Shown here: positions 44,548-52,959 of the stretch, in pieces
Layout of the letters: every line of letters starts with the position of its first letter
Numbering within the stretch: the stretch's first letter is position 1
Assembly (NCBI RefSeq): GCF_000689255.1
Contig: NZ_HG964446.1
Location: 3,764,734 to 3,828,733 of the forward strand
DNA from: Mycobacterium triplex
Lineage (GTDB): Bacteria > Actinomycetota > Actinomycetes > Mycobacteriales > Mycobacteriaceae
DNA: 64,000 nucleotides
Reading direction: 5' to 3'
Position numbers and translations under genes: made by a program
The notes under the pieces: model-generated
What the model was told of the DNA's origin: nothing
The model's database searches: none
The model's input: the letters and a program-made list of their open reading frames with translations, nothing else

Positions 44548-45374
44548 GTCGTGGCCACCGTTCCGTTCGTCAGCAGGATCAGCACGACGGCCCCGGCCAC
44601 CACCCGGTAGCCGACGAACCAGTACATGCTGTGTTGCACCAAAAAGCGCAGGAACCAGGCTACTGCGCCGAGTCCGATGACGAACGCGATGAGGGTGGCC
44701 ACCAGCAGCTGTGGGCCGGTGGCACTCATGCCCGAGGTGACCGGATGAAAGGCGTCCGGCAGCGAGAACAGCCCCGACGCGAACACCGCGGGGATGGCGA
44801 GCAGGAAGCCGAAGCGGGCGGCCAGTTCCCGGTCGAGCCCCAGGAACAGCCCGGCGCTGATCGTGGCTCCGGACCGGGACACGCCCGGAATCAGCGCCAG
44901 GCACTGCGCCGACCCGACCGCCACGGCATCGCGCCAGTTCAGCTGCTCGACGTGACGGGTCTGGCGGCCCAGGTGTTCGGCCAGCGCGATGACGGCCGAG
45001 AACACCACCATCGCCGTCGCGACCACCCACAGATTGCGCACGCCGGAACGGATCTCGTCTTTGAACAACAACCCCAGCACGCAGATCGGGATGCTGCCGA
45101 CGATGACGTACCAGCCCATCCGGTAGTCGAGGTCGCGGCGCGCCTCGGCGGCCAGGCCGCGGAACCAGGCCGTCAGGATGCGCCAGATGTCGCGCGCGAA
45201 GTACACCAGCACGGCGGCCTCGGTGCCCAGCTGGCTGACCGCGGTGAACGAGGCGCCGGCGTCACCGGCGAAGAAGACCCGCGACACGATCGCCAGGTGC
45301 CCGGACGACGAGACCGGCAGGAACTCGGTCAACCCCTGCACCACCGACAGCACGACGACCTGCCACCACGACAT
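44544..45374 (-). CDS. uppP: Undecaprenyl-diphosphatase UppP (BacA)
   Basis: A 276-residue membrane protein with about eight helices. The two catalytic regions are GLTEFLPVSSSGHL at about residues 12-25 and ALIPGVSRSGATI at about 155-170. It dephosphorylates undecaprenyl (in mycobacteria decaprenyl) diphosphate to recycle the lipid carrier of cell-wall synthesis. The ATG at 45374 (MSWWQ) gives exactly the M. tuberculosis Rv2136c length; the longer frame is unsupported. Confidence 0.95.
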   Translation of the reverse strand: MSWWQVVVLSVVQGLTEFLPVSSSGHLAIVSRVFFAGDAGASFTAVSQLGTEAAVLVYFARDIWRILTAWFRGLAAEARRDLDYRMGWYVIVGSIPICVLGLLFKDEIRSGVRNLWVVATAMVVFSAVIALAEHLGRQTRHVEQLNWRDAVAVGSAQCLALIPGVSRSGATISAGLFLGLDRELAARFGFLLAIPAVFASGLFSLPDAFHPVTSGMSATGPQLLVATLIAFVIGLGAVAWFLRFLVQHSMYWFVGYRVVAGAVVLILLTNGTVATT

Positions 45375-45435
45375 CGCCGCAACCGCTGTCACGACGACGA
45401 CCGTACCGAACGCAGGTCGTGGCTTACGGAGGCGA

Positions 45436-45738
45436 CTAGCGAGGGACGGGGACCGCTGCGGCCACCGCGTCACGCACCGCGGCGGTCAAACTGCGCTCGT
45501 CAGTGAGATCGATGTCGACCAGACCCCGCACCGCCGTCGCGACCACGTCCTCGGCCTGCGGAACGGGCCCGTTGAGGCACGGCCGGTAAATTTCGACGAC
45601 GAGTGAGCGATGCTCGATGTGAAACGAAAAACTGCGCCCATCACCAACTTGCCCATATCCGCTCGCAAAGATTCCTGTCGAAATGTCTTCGACAGCAAAC
45701 TCTTTGTCTGCGGTATGCCGGTCAGCGGTGACGGTCAT
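45436..45738 (-). CDS. Conserved hypothetical protein (Rv2137c-like)
   Basis: A roughly 100-residue soluble protein opening MTVTADRHTADKEFAVEDIS, with SFHIEHRSLVVEIYRPCLN in the middle and an Ala/Val-rich end. An ATG 30 bp earlier (45768) is the alternative start; neither has a strong ribosome-binding site. The M. tuberculosis orthologue lies at the same place upstream of uppP. No domain is recognised. It may be in the same transcript as uppP (61 bp apart). Confidence 0.7.
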   Translation of the reverse strand: MTVTADRHTADKEFAVEDISTGIFASGYGQVGDGRSFSFHIEHRSLVVEIYRPCLNGPVPQAEDVVATAVRGLVDIDLTDERSLTAAVRDAVAAAVPVPR

Positions 45739-45848
45739 AATCCGACCATACCTCTCCAGTACGGCCACATGTGGGCGACATGGCCCTATTGGATGCGGAA
45801 CCGTTCCTTAGAATTTGTATTTAATGTCCGCCGATTCAAGGTTGGTTT

Positions 45849-46898
45849 TTGCTATCACGTCACGAAGCTAAGCAACTAGCAGTTCAACGACGTTTCGTTG
45901 GCCTGATAACTTTGCTGCTGTTGGTCGCTGGCTGTTCATCGAATCCACTCGACAGCGCCCCGCCGACCATCGAAGCGGCCCGTCCGGCCCAGTCGCCGCC
46001 GACGTCGCAGCATCCGGCCGGTGTGGTGCGGCCGCTGGCCGCTGTCGGGGTAGCGACGGTCTTCGACGACGCCACTCACCAGCTGGCGGTGTTGGCCCCG
46101 GGCGCCGGTTCGGGCGCGCCCGCCAGCGTCGCGGTGTTCGGTCCGGGGCAGCTCGCGCCGCGGGTGATCGGACTGCCCGGCCCGGCGACCGCGATCACCG
46201 GCGACGGCCACGGCACGGCCTACCTGGCCGCTCGCGGCGGTTATTTCGTCCTCGATCTGGCCGCCGGCCACGCCACGCAGGCGAACCTCGCCGATGCAGC
46301 GGGCGTGGAGTACACCGCGATCGCGCGCCGGGCCGACGGCAAGCTGGTGCTGGGCAGCGCCGACGGCGCGGTGTACATCCTGGCGTCCGGCGGCGCGGCC
46401 GTCGAGAACCGGAAGAAGATCTTTGCTCGGGTTGATTGGCTTGTCACACAAGGAAATACGATCGTGGTCCTGGATCGCGGGCAGACCTCGGTGACGACGA
46501 TCGGCGCGGACGGCCGTGTCGCGCAGTCGCTGCGGGCCGGCACGGGCGCAACCACGATGGCCGCCGACCCGGTGGGCCGCGTCCTGGTGGCCGACACCCG
46601 TGGCGACGAACTGCTGGTGTACGGCGTCGACCCGCTGATCCTGCGGCAGGCCTACCCGGTGCGGCAGGCCCCGTACGGATTGGCCGGCTCGCGCGATTTG
46701 GCCTGGGTGTCTCAAACCGCATCGAATATGGTTATTGGTTACGATTTGTCAACCGGAATTCCCGTCGAAAAGGTGCGTTACCCAACTGTGCAGCAACCCA
46801 ACTCGCTGGCCTTTGACGAGGCTTCGGACACCTTGTACGTGGTATCGGGGTCCGGCGCGGGGGTCCAGGTCATCGAGCGCGCGGCGGGAACGCGTTGA
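45849..46898 (+). CDS. lppL: Lipoprotein LppL, beta-propeller type
   Basis: A 349-residue lipoprotein. The signal peptide ends LVAGC (Cys about residue 29). The mature domain has repeated blades such as GRVLVADTRGDELLVYGVDP and LYVVSGSGAGVQVIERA, typical of NHL/YVTN beta-propellers. The only possible start is the TTG at 45849, because an in-frame stop lies 24 bp upstream and no ATG or GTG precedes the signal peptide. AAGG lies 7 nt before it. It corresponds to Rv2138. The function is unknown. Confidence 0.85.
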   Translation: MLSRHEAKQLAVQRRFVGLITLLLLVAGCSSNPLDSAPPTIEAARPAQSPPTSQHPAGVVRPLAAVGVATVFDDATHQLAVLAPGAGSGAPASVAVFGPGQLAPRVIGLPGPATAITGDGHGTAYLAARGGYFVLDLAAGHATQANLADAAGVEYTAIARRADGKLVLGSADGAVYILASGGAAVENRKKIFARVDWLVTQGNTIVVLDRGQTSVTTIGADGRVAQSLRAGTGATTMAADPVGRVLVADTRGDELLVYGVDPLILRQAYPVRQAPYGLAGSRDLAWVSQTASNMVIGYDLSTGIPVEKVRYPTVQQPNSLAFDEASDTLYVVSGSGAGVQVIERAAGTR

Positions 46899-46942
46899 CG
46901 GCGCCGCGGTGGAGTCGGCTGCCGGCTGGCTGGGTCTCGGAC

Positions 46943-47149
46943 ATGTCCGACGACTACGAGTGGGTGCCGCTGCGCCTGCCGCCGGACGTGACCCGGCTGA
47001 GCGCCTCCATCCGGCTGTCCATCGAGGCCGAATACCGCGGCTGGGAGCTGACCCGAGTGCGGCTGTATAACGACGGCAGCAGACGAGTGTTGTTGCGCCG
47101 CAAGAAATCTCGACTCAGCAACCAACGGCCCGATCAGCCGGAACTGTGA
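46943..47149 (+). CDS. Small DUF5703-family protein
   Basis: A 68-residue basic protein: MSDDYEWVPLRLPPDVTRLS, then AEYRGWELTRVRLYNDGSRR and an Arg/Lys-rich end. This is the DUF5703 pattern found upstream of pyrD in actinobacteria. A TTG at 46895 overlapping the lppL stop would give 84 residues; the conserved part begins at the ATG chosen here. The stop overlaps the pyrD GTG (GTGA). The function is unknown. Confidence 0.72.
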   Translation: MSDDYEWVPLRLPPDVTRLSASIRLSIEAEYRGWELTRVRLYNDGSRRVLLRRKKSRLSNQRPDQPEL

Positions 47150-48243
47150 CGGCGGGCGGCGGTGTGTACGGTCTGCTGCGCCGGCTGTTCTTCCTGATCC
47201 CGCCCGAACGCATTCACACCCTGGTTTTCGCCGCTCTGCGCGCCGCGACCGCGGTCGGGCTGCCGCGTCGGCTGTTGCACCGGCTGCTGGGCCCGACCGA
47301 TCCGGTGTTGGCCAGCACGGTCTTCGGGGTGCGCTTCCCCGCGCCGCTGGGGTTGGCCGCCGGCTTCGACAAGGACGGCCTGGGGCTGCGCACCTGGGGC
47401 GCCCTGGGTTTCGGCTACGCCGAGGTCGGGACCGTCACCGCGCATCCGCAGCCCGGCAACCCGGCTCCGCGCCTGTTCCGGCTGCCCGACGATCGGGCGT
47501 TGCTGAACCGGATGGGGTTCAACAACCACGGGGCCGGGGAGCTGGCGATCCGCCTGGCCCGTCATCGGCCGGACGTGCCGATCGGGGTGAACATCGGCAA
47601 GACGAAGGCCACTCCGGCCGCCGAGGCCGTCGAGGATTACCGGGCCAGCGCCCGGCTGGTCGGCCCGCTGGCGTCGTATCTGGTGGTCAATGTCAGCTCG
47701 CCGAACACCCCGGGGCTGCGCGATCTGCAGGCGGTCGAGTCGCTGCGGCCCATCCTGTCCGCGGTGCTCGCCGAGACGTCGGTGCCGGTGCTGGTCAAGA
47801 TCGCGCCGGACGTCTCCGATTCCGACGTCGACGACATCGCGGACCTGGCCGTCGAGCTGGGGCTGGCCGGCATCGTCGCGACCAACACCACGGTGTCGCG
47901 CGACGGCCTGCGCACACCGGGGGTCGACGAGCTGGGACCCGGTGGCATCTCCGGGCCGCCGGTGGCACACCGCGCCGTCGAGGTGCTGCGCCGGCTGTAT
48001 CGCCGGGTCGGCGATCGGCTGGTGCTGATCAGCGTCGGGGGCATCGAGACCGCCGACGACGCGTGGGAGCGGATCACCGCGGGGGCATCGCTGCTGCAGG
48101 GCTATACCGGCTTCATTTACTCAGGCGGCTTGTGGCCCAAGCATATTCACGACGGCATCGCGCGGCGGCTACACGACGGCGGCTTCGCCTCGCTGAGCGA
48201 TGCGGTCGGGTCGGCGGCGGGCCGGGAGCGCCCGGCGGACTAG
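47146..48243 (+). CDS. pyrD: Dihydroorotate dehydrogenase (quinone, class 2) PyrD
   Basis: A 365-residue enzyme. An N-terminal amphipathic extension (residues 1-45) for membrane/quinone contact is followed by the FMN barrel: PLGLAAGFDKDG, NRMGFNNHGAG, VNVSSPNTPGLRDLQ with the class 2 catalytic Ser, and GVSGGIET-like phosphate-binding ISVGGIETADDAWE. It oxidises dihydroorotate to orotate in pyrimidine synthesis. The GTG start overlaps the preceding stop by 4 bp. Confidence 0.95.
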   Translation: MTAGGGVYGLLRRLFFLIPPERIHTLVFAALRAATAVGLPRRLLHRLLGPTDPVLASTVFGVRFPAPLGLAAGFDKDGLGLRTWGALGFGYAEVGTVTAHPQPGNPAPRLFRLPDDRALLNRMGFNNHGAGELAIRLARHRPDVPIGVNIGKTKATPAAEAVEDYRASARLVGPLASYLVVNVSSPNTPGLRDLQAVESLRPILSAVLAETSVPVLVKIAPDVSDSDVDDIADLAVELGLAGIVATNTTVSRDGLRTPGVDELGPGGISGPPVAHRAVEVLRRLYRRVGDRLVLISVGGIETADDAWERITAGASLLQGYTGFIYSGGLWPKHIHDGIARRLHDGGFASLSDAVGSAAGRERPAD

Positions 48244-48370
48244 GCCGCGCCGCCATCTGCGTCGGCGTCGTCATCGTCGTCGCCGTCGCACGACAGCTTC
48301 TCGGGTGATGGAAGGTGTTGGGTGGCAGCGTCTTTGCGCTTTCGACCCAGCCGTTGCGACGGGCGTTTGG

Positions 48371-48955
48371 TTACGCATCGGCCAGATATTCGGCGACGAA
48401 GTCCGCGGTGCGGCGGTGCCATTCACCGGCGCACCGCAACATGGCATGGCCCTCGCCCTCGATGCCCACCCACTGGGCGTCCAGCCCGCGCTCTCGGGCT
48501 CGCAGCGTCTGGACGCGCGAGGCCTCGGGATCGGTGCGGGTGTCGGCGGTGCCGTGCACGACCCGCAGCCGGGTCGATAGCGGAATCAGATCACCGTCGT
48601 CGCGGGGCCAGTACGGCGCGAGTGCGACCACGGCGCCGATCTGGCCATCGGCGGCCAGCCGCGCCGCGACGCGACCACCCATCGAATGCCCAACCACCAC
48701 AATGTTTTTCGGCTCGAACCGGCGTCGGACATCGTCCAGCACCGCGTTGGCGTCGGCGACCGCGTCGTAACGCGGACTGTTCCATCCGCGCAGCCGGTAC
48801 TGGACCCGTCGCACCTCGACGCCGCGGCCCAGCCGGTAGCGCAGGGCGGCGGCGACCAACATCATCCGGACGTTGGCGCCCTGCCACCACCGCGACGCCT
48901 CGTCGCTGCGCACGCGCCCGCCCGGCAGGACGAGCACACACGCGCGAGGTTTCAC
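48371..48955 (-). CDS. Small alpha/beta hydrolase
   Basis: A 194-residue hydrolase. VLVLPGGRVRS resembles the oxyanion loop, VVVGHSMGGRVAARL holds the nucleophile Ser (about residue 92), VVHGTADTRTDP the acid, and GIEGEGHAMLR the catalytic His. The triad is therefore complete in a minimal dienelactone-hydrolase-like fold. The substrate is unknown. The GTG start immediately follows the stop of the PEBP gene, so the two are co-translated. It is preceded by 127 bp of non-coding DNA before the convergent pyrD. Confidence 0.85.
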   Translation of the reverse strand: MKPRACVLVLPGGRVRSDEASRWWQGANVRMMLVAAALRYRLGRGVEVRRVQYRLRGWNSPRYDAVADANAVLDDVRRRFEPKNIVVVGHSMGGRVAARLAADGQIGAVVALAPYWPRDDGDLIPLSTRLRVVHGTADTRTDPEASRVQTLRARERGLDAQWVGIEGEGHAMLRCAGEWHRRTADFVAEYLADA

Positions 48956-49486
48956 CTACTTCTGTTCGTAGGTGCCGTGAATGTAGGCCCGCGCGATCGC
49001 GTGCTGGAACAGGTTGAAGCCGAGGAACGCCGGGCTGGCGTCCTCGCTGAGGTCGAGCTTGTCGACGTCGACGGCGTGCACCGCGACGTAGTAGCGATGG
49101 GGGCCGTGCCCGGGCGGCGGCGCGGCACCGATGAAGCGCCGCATACCGGCATCGTTGACCAGCTGCTGTGCGCCGCCGGGCAGCTCGCGCCCGTCGCCCG
49201 CGTCCGCGGGCAGCTCGGTGACGTCGGCGGGCAGGTTGGCCACGGCCCAGTGCCAGAAGCCGGACAGCGTCGGGGCGTCGGGGTCATAGACGGTGACCGC
49301 GAAGCTGCGCGTCTCGGCGGGGAATCCCGACCAGCTCAGCTGCGGGCTGACGTCTTCTCCCCCGGCGCCCATGATCCCGCTGACCTGCGGCCTGGCCAGC
49401 GATTGACCGTCGGTGATCGAGGTCGAGGTCACGGTGAACGACGGCAGCTTGGGCAGCGCGTCGTACGGGTCGACCGTCTTGCTCAT
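48956..49486 (-). CDS. PEBP-family protein (YbhB/Rv2140c-like)
   Basis: A 176-residue phosphatidylethanolamine-binding-protein relative. The ligand pocket motifs are VTVYDPDAPTLSGFWHW and GPHRYYVAVHAVD. No signal peptide is present, so it is cytosolic. Bacterial PEBPs bind small phosphorylated or lipid ligands; the mycobacterial ligand is uncertain. It lies between the M20 peptidase (27 bp upstream) and the hydrolase (0 bp), on the same strand. Confidence 0.92.
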   Translation of the reverse strand: MSKTVDPYDALPKLPSFTVTSTSITDGQSLARPQVSGIMGAGGEDVSPQLSWSGFPAETRSFAVTVYDPDAPTLSGFWHWAVANLPADVTELPADAGDGRELPGGAQQLVNDAGMRRFIGAAPPPGHGPHRYYVAVHAVDVDKLDLSEDASPAFLGFNLFQHAIARAYIHGTYEQK

Positions 49487-49513
49487 GGGTGATCCTCTCG
49501 TTGGCGTTGTTTT

Positions 49514-50860
49514 CTAGCAATGGGTCAAAAAGTGGGCCAGCACGTCGGTGCCGAACCGCAGCGCATCGACGGGTACCCGCTCATCGACGCCGTGGAACAG
49601 CGACGCGAAATCCAATTCCGGCGGCAGCCGCAGCGGCGCGAAGCCGAAGCAGCGAATTCCCAAGCGCGCGAAGGCTTTCGCATCGCTACCACCGGAGAGC
49701 ATATAGGGCACCGTGCGTCCGTCGGGGTCGACCGCCAGCACCGCGGCGTTCATGGCGTCGACGAGGTCGCCGTCGAAGGTGGTCTCGTAGGACGGCAAGT
49801 CCCTGATCCACTCCCGGGTGACGTCCGGGCCGAGCAACTCGTCGATCTCGGCCTCGAACGCGGCTTGCCGGCCGGGCAGCACGCGGCAGTCGATCACCGC
49901 CTCGGCGCTGCCGGGGATCACGTTGGCCTTGTACCCGGCCTTGAGCATGGTCGGGTTGGCGGTGTCCCGAACGATCGCCTTCAGCATCCGTGCCATCGGG
50001 CCGAGCTTTTCGATCACGCCCTCCAGATCGTCGGAGTCGGTGTCGAAGGTCAGGCCGGTCTCGTCGCTGATGGCGCCCAGGAACTCGACGACGGTGTCGG
50101 TCAGCACCAGCGGAAACTGGTGCCGGCCGATCCGGGCGACCGCCTCGGCGAGCAGCGTGACCGCGTTGCGGTCGTTGGCCATCGAGCCGTGCCCCGCCTG
50201 CCCCCGGGCGGTCAGCTTCATCCACTGCATGCCCTTCTCGGCCGTCTCGATCAGATACAGCCGGCGTTCGCCGCCGTCGCGACGCGGCACGGTCAGCGAG
50301 AACCCGCCCACCTCGCCGATCGCCTCGGTGACGCCTTCGAACAGGTCCGGACGGTTGTCGACCAGCCAGTGTGAGCCGTACCTGCCGCCGTGCTCCTCGT
50401 CGGCCACAAACGCGAACACCAGATCGCGTGGCGGCACGATGCCCGCCTGTTTCAACTGGCGGGCGACGACGATCATCATGCCGACCATGTCTTTCATGTC
50501 GACCGCGCCGCGACCCCAGACGTAGCCGTCCTCGACGGCGCCGGAGAACGGGTGCACGCTCCAGTCCGCGGGTTCGGCCGGCACGACGTCGAGGTGCCCG
50601 TGGATCAGCAGTGCGCCGCGTGCGCTGTCGGTGCCCTTGAGGCGGACGAACACGTTGGCCCGCCCAGCACCGCCGGATTCGAGATATTCGGGCTGGTAGC
50701 CGACCGCGGCGAGCTGCTCGGCGACCCAGTTGGCGCATTCGGCCTCGCCCTGGGTGGTCTCGGGATCACCGGTGTTGGTGGTATCGAACCGGATCAGCCT
50801 GCTGACAACCTCGACTACATCGTCACTCGGATGGTTGGGAGCGCCGGTCTCAACTGTCAC
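49514..50860 (-). CDS. M20-family metallopeptidase (Rv2141c-like)
   Basis: A 448-residue enzyme of the ArgE/DapE/CPG2 group. Metal ligands lie in HGHLDVVPAEPADW and GRGAVDMKDM, the catalytic Glu in VADEEHGGRYGSHW, and the dimerisation domain in the middle. It probably cleaves dipeptides or N-acyl amino acids. The GTG at 50860 is chosen: AGGAAAGG lies 5 nt before it, and the length equals that of Rv2141c. An in-frame GTG six codons earlier is within that site. It is divergent from tRNA-Leu. Confidence 0.88.
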   Translation of the reverse strand: MTVETGAPNHPSDDVVEVVSRLIRFDTTNTGDPETTQGEAECANWVAEQLAAVGYQPEYLESGGAGRANVFVRLKGTDSARGALLIHGHLDVVPAEPADWSVHPFSGAVEDGYVWGRGAVDMKDMVGMMIVVARQLKQAGIVPPRDLVFAFVADEEHGGRYGSHWLVDNRPDLFEGVTEAIGEVGGFSLTVPRRDGGERRLYLIETAEKGMQWMKLTARGQAGHGSMANDRNAVTLLAEAVARIGRHQFPLVLTDTVVEFLGAISDETGLTFDTDSDDLEGVIEKLGPMARMLKAIVRDTANPTMLKAGYKANVIPGSAEAVIDCRVLPGRQAAFEAEIDELLGPDVTREWIRDLPSYETTFDGDLVDAMNAAVLAVDPDGRTVPYMLSGGSDAKAFARLGIRCFGFAPLRLPPELDFASLFHGVDERVPVDALRFGTDVLAHFLTHC

Positions 50861-50991
50861 AACCACCTTTCCTACCACTGCCCGGGTTACCCGGCTCGGG
50901 CAGCGGACGCCGAGGGCCGCGCCGACGGCGAGCTAACTTGGGTCCGCACGGGCCGATCCGCTAGCCTTAGCTGCCAACTCTCGTTGGTCTG

Positions 50992-51077
50992 GTCCGAGTG
51001 GCGGAATGGCAGACGCGCTAGCTTGAGGTGCTAGTGCCCTACTAATGGGCGTGGGGGTTCAAGTCCCCCCTCGGACA
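50992..51077 (+). tRNA. tRNA-Leu (anticodon GAG)
   Basis: An 86-nt class II tRNA. The acceptor stem is GTCCGAG with CTCGGAC plus discriminator A. The anticodon stem is CTAGC/GCTAG around the loop TTGAGGT, giving anticodon GAG. A long variable arm (TGCCC...GGGCG) and a T-arm GGGGG/CCCCC with TTCAAGT complete it. CCA is not encoded. Its 3' end CCCCTCGGACAC recurs twice downstream (53782 and 54090), and the accessory island begins directly after it. Confidence 0.96.
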
Positions 51078-51083
51078 CATTTG

Positions 51084-51152
51084 TGATGAGTCGAGTCATC
51101 GTTTACTCATGAGTCGCGTGATCGTTGACTGATGAGTCGCGTCATCGTTTGC
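51084..51152 (+). repeat. Left end array: three tandem 23-bp repeats
   Basis: Three head-to-tail copies at 51084, 51107 and 51130 with exact 23-bp spacing, each of the form TGATGAGTCGCGTCATCGTT plus 3 bp. Each copy is itself partly palindromic (ATGA-GTCGCG-TCAT). The same unit occurs inverted at the right end of the IS481-family element. The innermost copy contains the stop codon of the transposase. Multiple tandem copies suggest several transposase-binding sites rather than a single terminal repeat. Confidence 0.85.
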
Positions 51153-51600
51153 GCAGTCCCTGGGTTTGTCGGGGCCGTTTTGTGTTGGGCCAGTAGTTGC
51201 GCTCGGTGTTGATGGTGTGGCTGGCGATTAGCTGATGTGTGGGTCGGGCTATGACGGTGACGGTGGTGGTGGTGACGAGGATGAGGACTTTGGTGCCGGC
51301 GTGGGCGCGGCCGATGCCGAGGTGGCGCAATCGGCTGGCGTAGCGCAGGGTGAGTTTGCCGAATTGGTCGACGGTGTCGTGGCGGATGCGGAAGTGCTCG
51401 CCGGCGGGCTGGCCGGGCGGGGCGGCTTTGGGCAGGGCGGTGTAGGCCTGGGCGGGCGTGGCGCCTGCGGGCAGCGCGCGGTGGGGGCGGTGGTTGTTGT
51501 AGCGGCCGCGGAAGTCATCGAGCAGGGTTTGCAGCTCGGCCAGCGCGGCCGGGCGGGGGCGCGATCCCAGCCAGCGTTTGAGGGTTTGGTGGAAGCGTTC
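51142..51600 (-). pseudogene. IS481-family transposase, C-terminal fragment
   Basis: About 152 codons from the Glu codon at 51600 (ERFHQTLKRWLGSRP) to the stop at 51142. Sequence YNNHRPHRALPAGATPAQAY is the usual end of the rve integrase domain. It is the direct continuation of the N-terminal fragment at 52960-53685: the two parts join as ...QTQGKV + ERFHQT.... The Glu at the junction is the last residue of the DDE catalytic triad. The upstream codons in this frame belong to the IS110 element. Confidence 0.88.
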
Positions 51601-51616
51601 GATGCTCCTATGTTTG

Positions 51617-52723
51617 TCAAGCGGCGGCGGGTTGTGCTGTGGCCGCACGGGATTCGGGTTCAGGGCGTGGGAGGTTCGCGTAGATTTCCCGGGCGATGTA
51701 GCGCTTGAGGCAGCGGATGATTTCGCGCTTGCTGAGGCCTTCGTTAGTGCGTCGTTCGACGTAGGTGCGGGTGGGTTCGTGGTGGCGCATACGCACGATG
51801 GTCACGATATAGAGCGCGCTGTTGGCTTGGCGGTCGCCGCTGCGGGATAGGCGATGGCGCCCGGTGGTCCGACCGCTGCTGGCGGGCTGCGGGGCCACGC
51901 CGCAGAGTTTGGCGAAGGCTGCTTCGTTGCGGATGCGGTCAGGGTTGTCGCCGGCCGTGACGAGGAATTGGCCCGCGAGTTCGGTACCGACCCCGAAGAG
52001 CTCGACCAATTTGGGTGCAGCCAGACCGACCATGGCAGCGATCTGCTGATTGAGTGACTTGATTTCGGTATCGAGGACTTTCCAGCGGCGGGCCAGATCC
52101 CGCAGCGCTATTTTCACGCCAGCGAGCAGCAGTCGATCGGGGTCGCTGGCAAGTGTGGCGAGGTCGTCGGTTTCGGGACGAAGGTGCAGGCAACGGTTGA
52201 CGAGGGTGCGTTTGGTCAGATCGACCAGGTCGTCACGCAACGGTGACGGTGCTCCGATCATCACGCCGAAGAGGTTGTTGAATGCCTGGGTGCGGGCCTT
52301 GACGGCGCTGGCTCGCGTAACACGCAGGGTGCGAATCACTTCGACCATCCCGGATTTGGCCTTCGGGATAGCGGTCGAAGTGCGGCCCAGGACAGCGCGG
52401 GCAATGTTTTCGGCATCGAGGCGATCAGATTTGCCGTCCATGCGACGCGCCACACGATTGGGCCGGTTTACTTCGACGACGTGTTCCCCGGCCGCGGTCA
52501 GCGCCCGGGTTAATGTCGCTCCGAACGAGCCGGTGCTCTCCACGCCGATCGCCCGCAGGGGCCCAAAGGCTCGCATCCACGACAGTAAGGCCGCGTAGCC
52601 GCGATCGGTCGCGGGGAACTGTTGATGCCCACGAAGCCGACCGAGCGTGTCGATGACCGCCGCGTAGTGGGTGTGTTTGTGGGTGTCGACACCGCCGATG
52701 ACATCGCCGTCTTCTGTTGTCAT
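51617..52723 (-). CDS. IS110-family transposase (DEDD/serine recombinase)
   Basis: A 368-residue complete protein. The RuvC-like domain carries Asp13 (GGVDTHKHTHY), Glu62 (GVESTGS), and Asp100/Asp103 (KSDRLDAENIAR). The C-terminal Transposase_20 domain has LFGVGTELAGQFLVTAGDNP and GVAPQPASSGRTTGRHRLS with a candidate catalytic Ser. Residues between form the coiled coil. IS110 transposases use a bridge RNA to choose target and donor. An upstream GGAGGAG lies about 11 nt before the ATG. The product looks intact and probably active. Confidence 0.93.
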   Translation of the reverse strand: MTTEDGDVIGGVDTHKHTHYAAVIDTLGRLRGHQQFPATDRGYAALLSWMRAFGPLRAIGVESTGSFGATLTRALTAAGEHVVEVNRPNRVARRMDGKSDRLDAENIARAVLGRTSTAIPKAKSGMVEVIRTLRVTRASAVKARTQAFNNLFGVMIGAPSPLRDDLVDLTKRTLVNRCLHLRPETDDLATLASDPDRLLLAGVKIALRDLARRWKVLDTEIKSLNQQIAAMVGLAAPKLVELFGVGTELAGQFLVTAGDNPDRIRNEAAFAKLCGVAPQPASSGRTTGRHRLSRSGDRQANSALYIVTIVRMRHHEPTRTYVERRTNEGLSKREIIRCLKRYIAREIYANLPRPEPESRAATAQPAAA

Positions 52724-52764
52724 GATGAAATTCGCTCCTCCGTTAGGGCTGAACTGACGGGTGG

Positions 52765-52955
52765 GGCGAACCGGTCGGGCGGAGCGACAGGTCTGTGATG
52801 GGGCTTCTAGTCCAAGCTCCTATCAGGTCAGATCCGTCTGGCCGGTGCGACCCGCGATGTTGCACCGGAATCGGTCGACAAATCGAACGCAGGACACCAT
52901 GGTCATACCTTGGCCGGGGTCAGACCGATCCGGTGCAACATCGGCGATAAGTCTT
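52765..52955 (-). ncRNA. Predicted IS110 bridge RNA
   Basis: This lies in the 5' non-coding end, where the IS110 group encodes its guide RNA. A near-perfect 21-bp stem (52943-52923 with 52876-52855) encloses a 46-nt loop. In the loop, GCGTTCGA (52890-52883) is the reverse complement of the right target TCGAACGC, and CCCCGGCCAAGGT (near 52918-52906) matches the left target CCCAGGGCAAAGT at 10 of 13 positions. A second structured region (stem pairs ACCGG/CCGGT) contains ATAGGAGC (52823-52816), identical to the element's 3' end. It also contains TCACAGA (52798-52792), the reverse complement of core TC plus its 5' end. RNA ends are guesses. Confidence 0.72.
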
Positions 52956-52959
52956 CACA

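Noticed and set aside
48240..48422. A 60-codon leftward frame with an acidic end between pyrD and the hydrolase
   Set aside because: No start-site support. Half of it overlaps the hydrolase gene, and the Asp run comes from a simple GTC/GTCGTC repeat in the DNA.
52855..52943. 21-bp inverted repeat read as the two ends of a tiny separate insertion
   Set aside because: It lies wholly within the single IS110 insertion defined by the restored IS481 frame. Its loop holds target-matching segments, so a guide-RNA stem explains it better.
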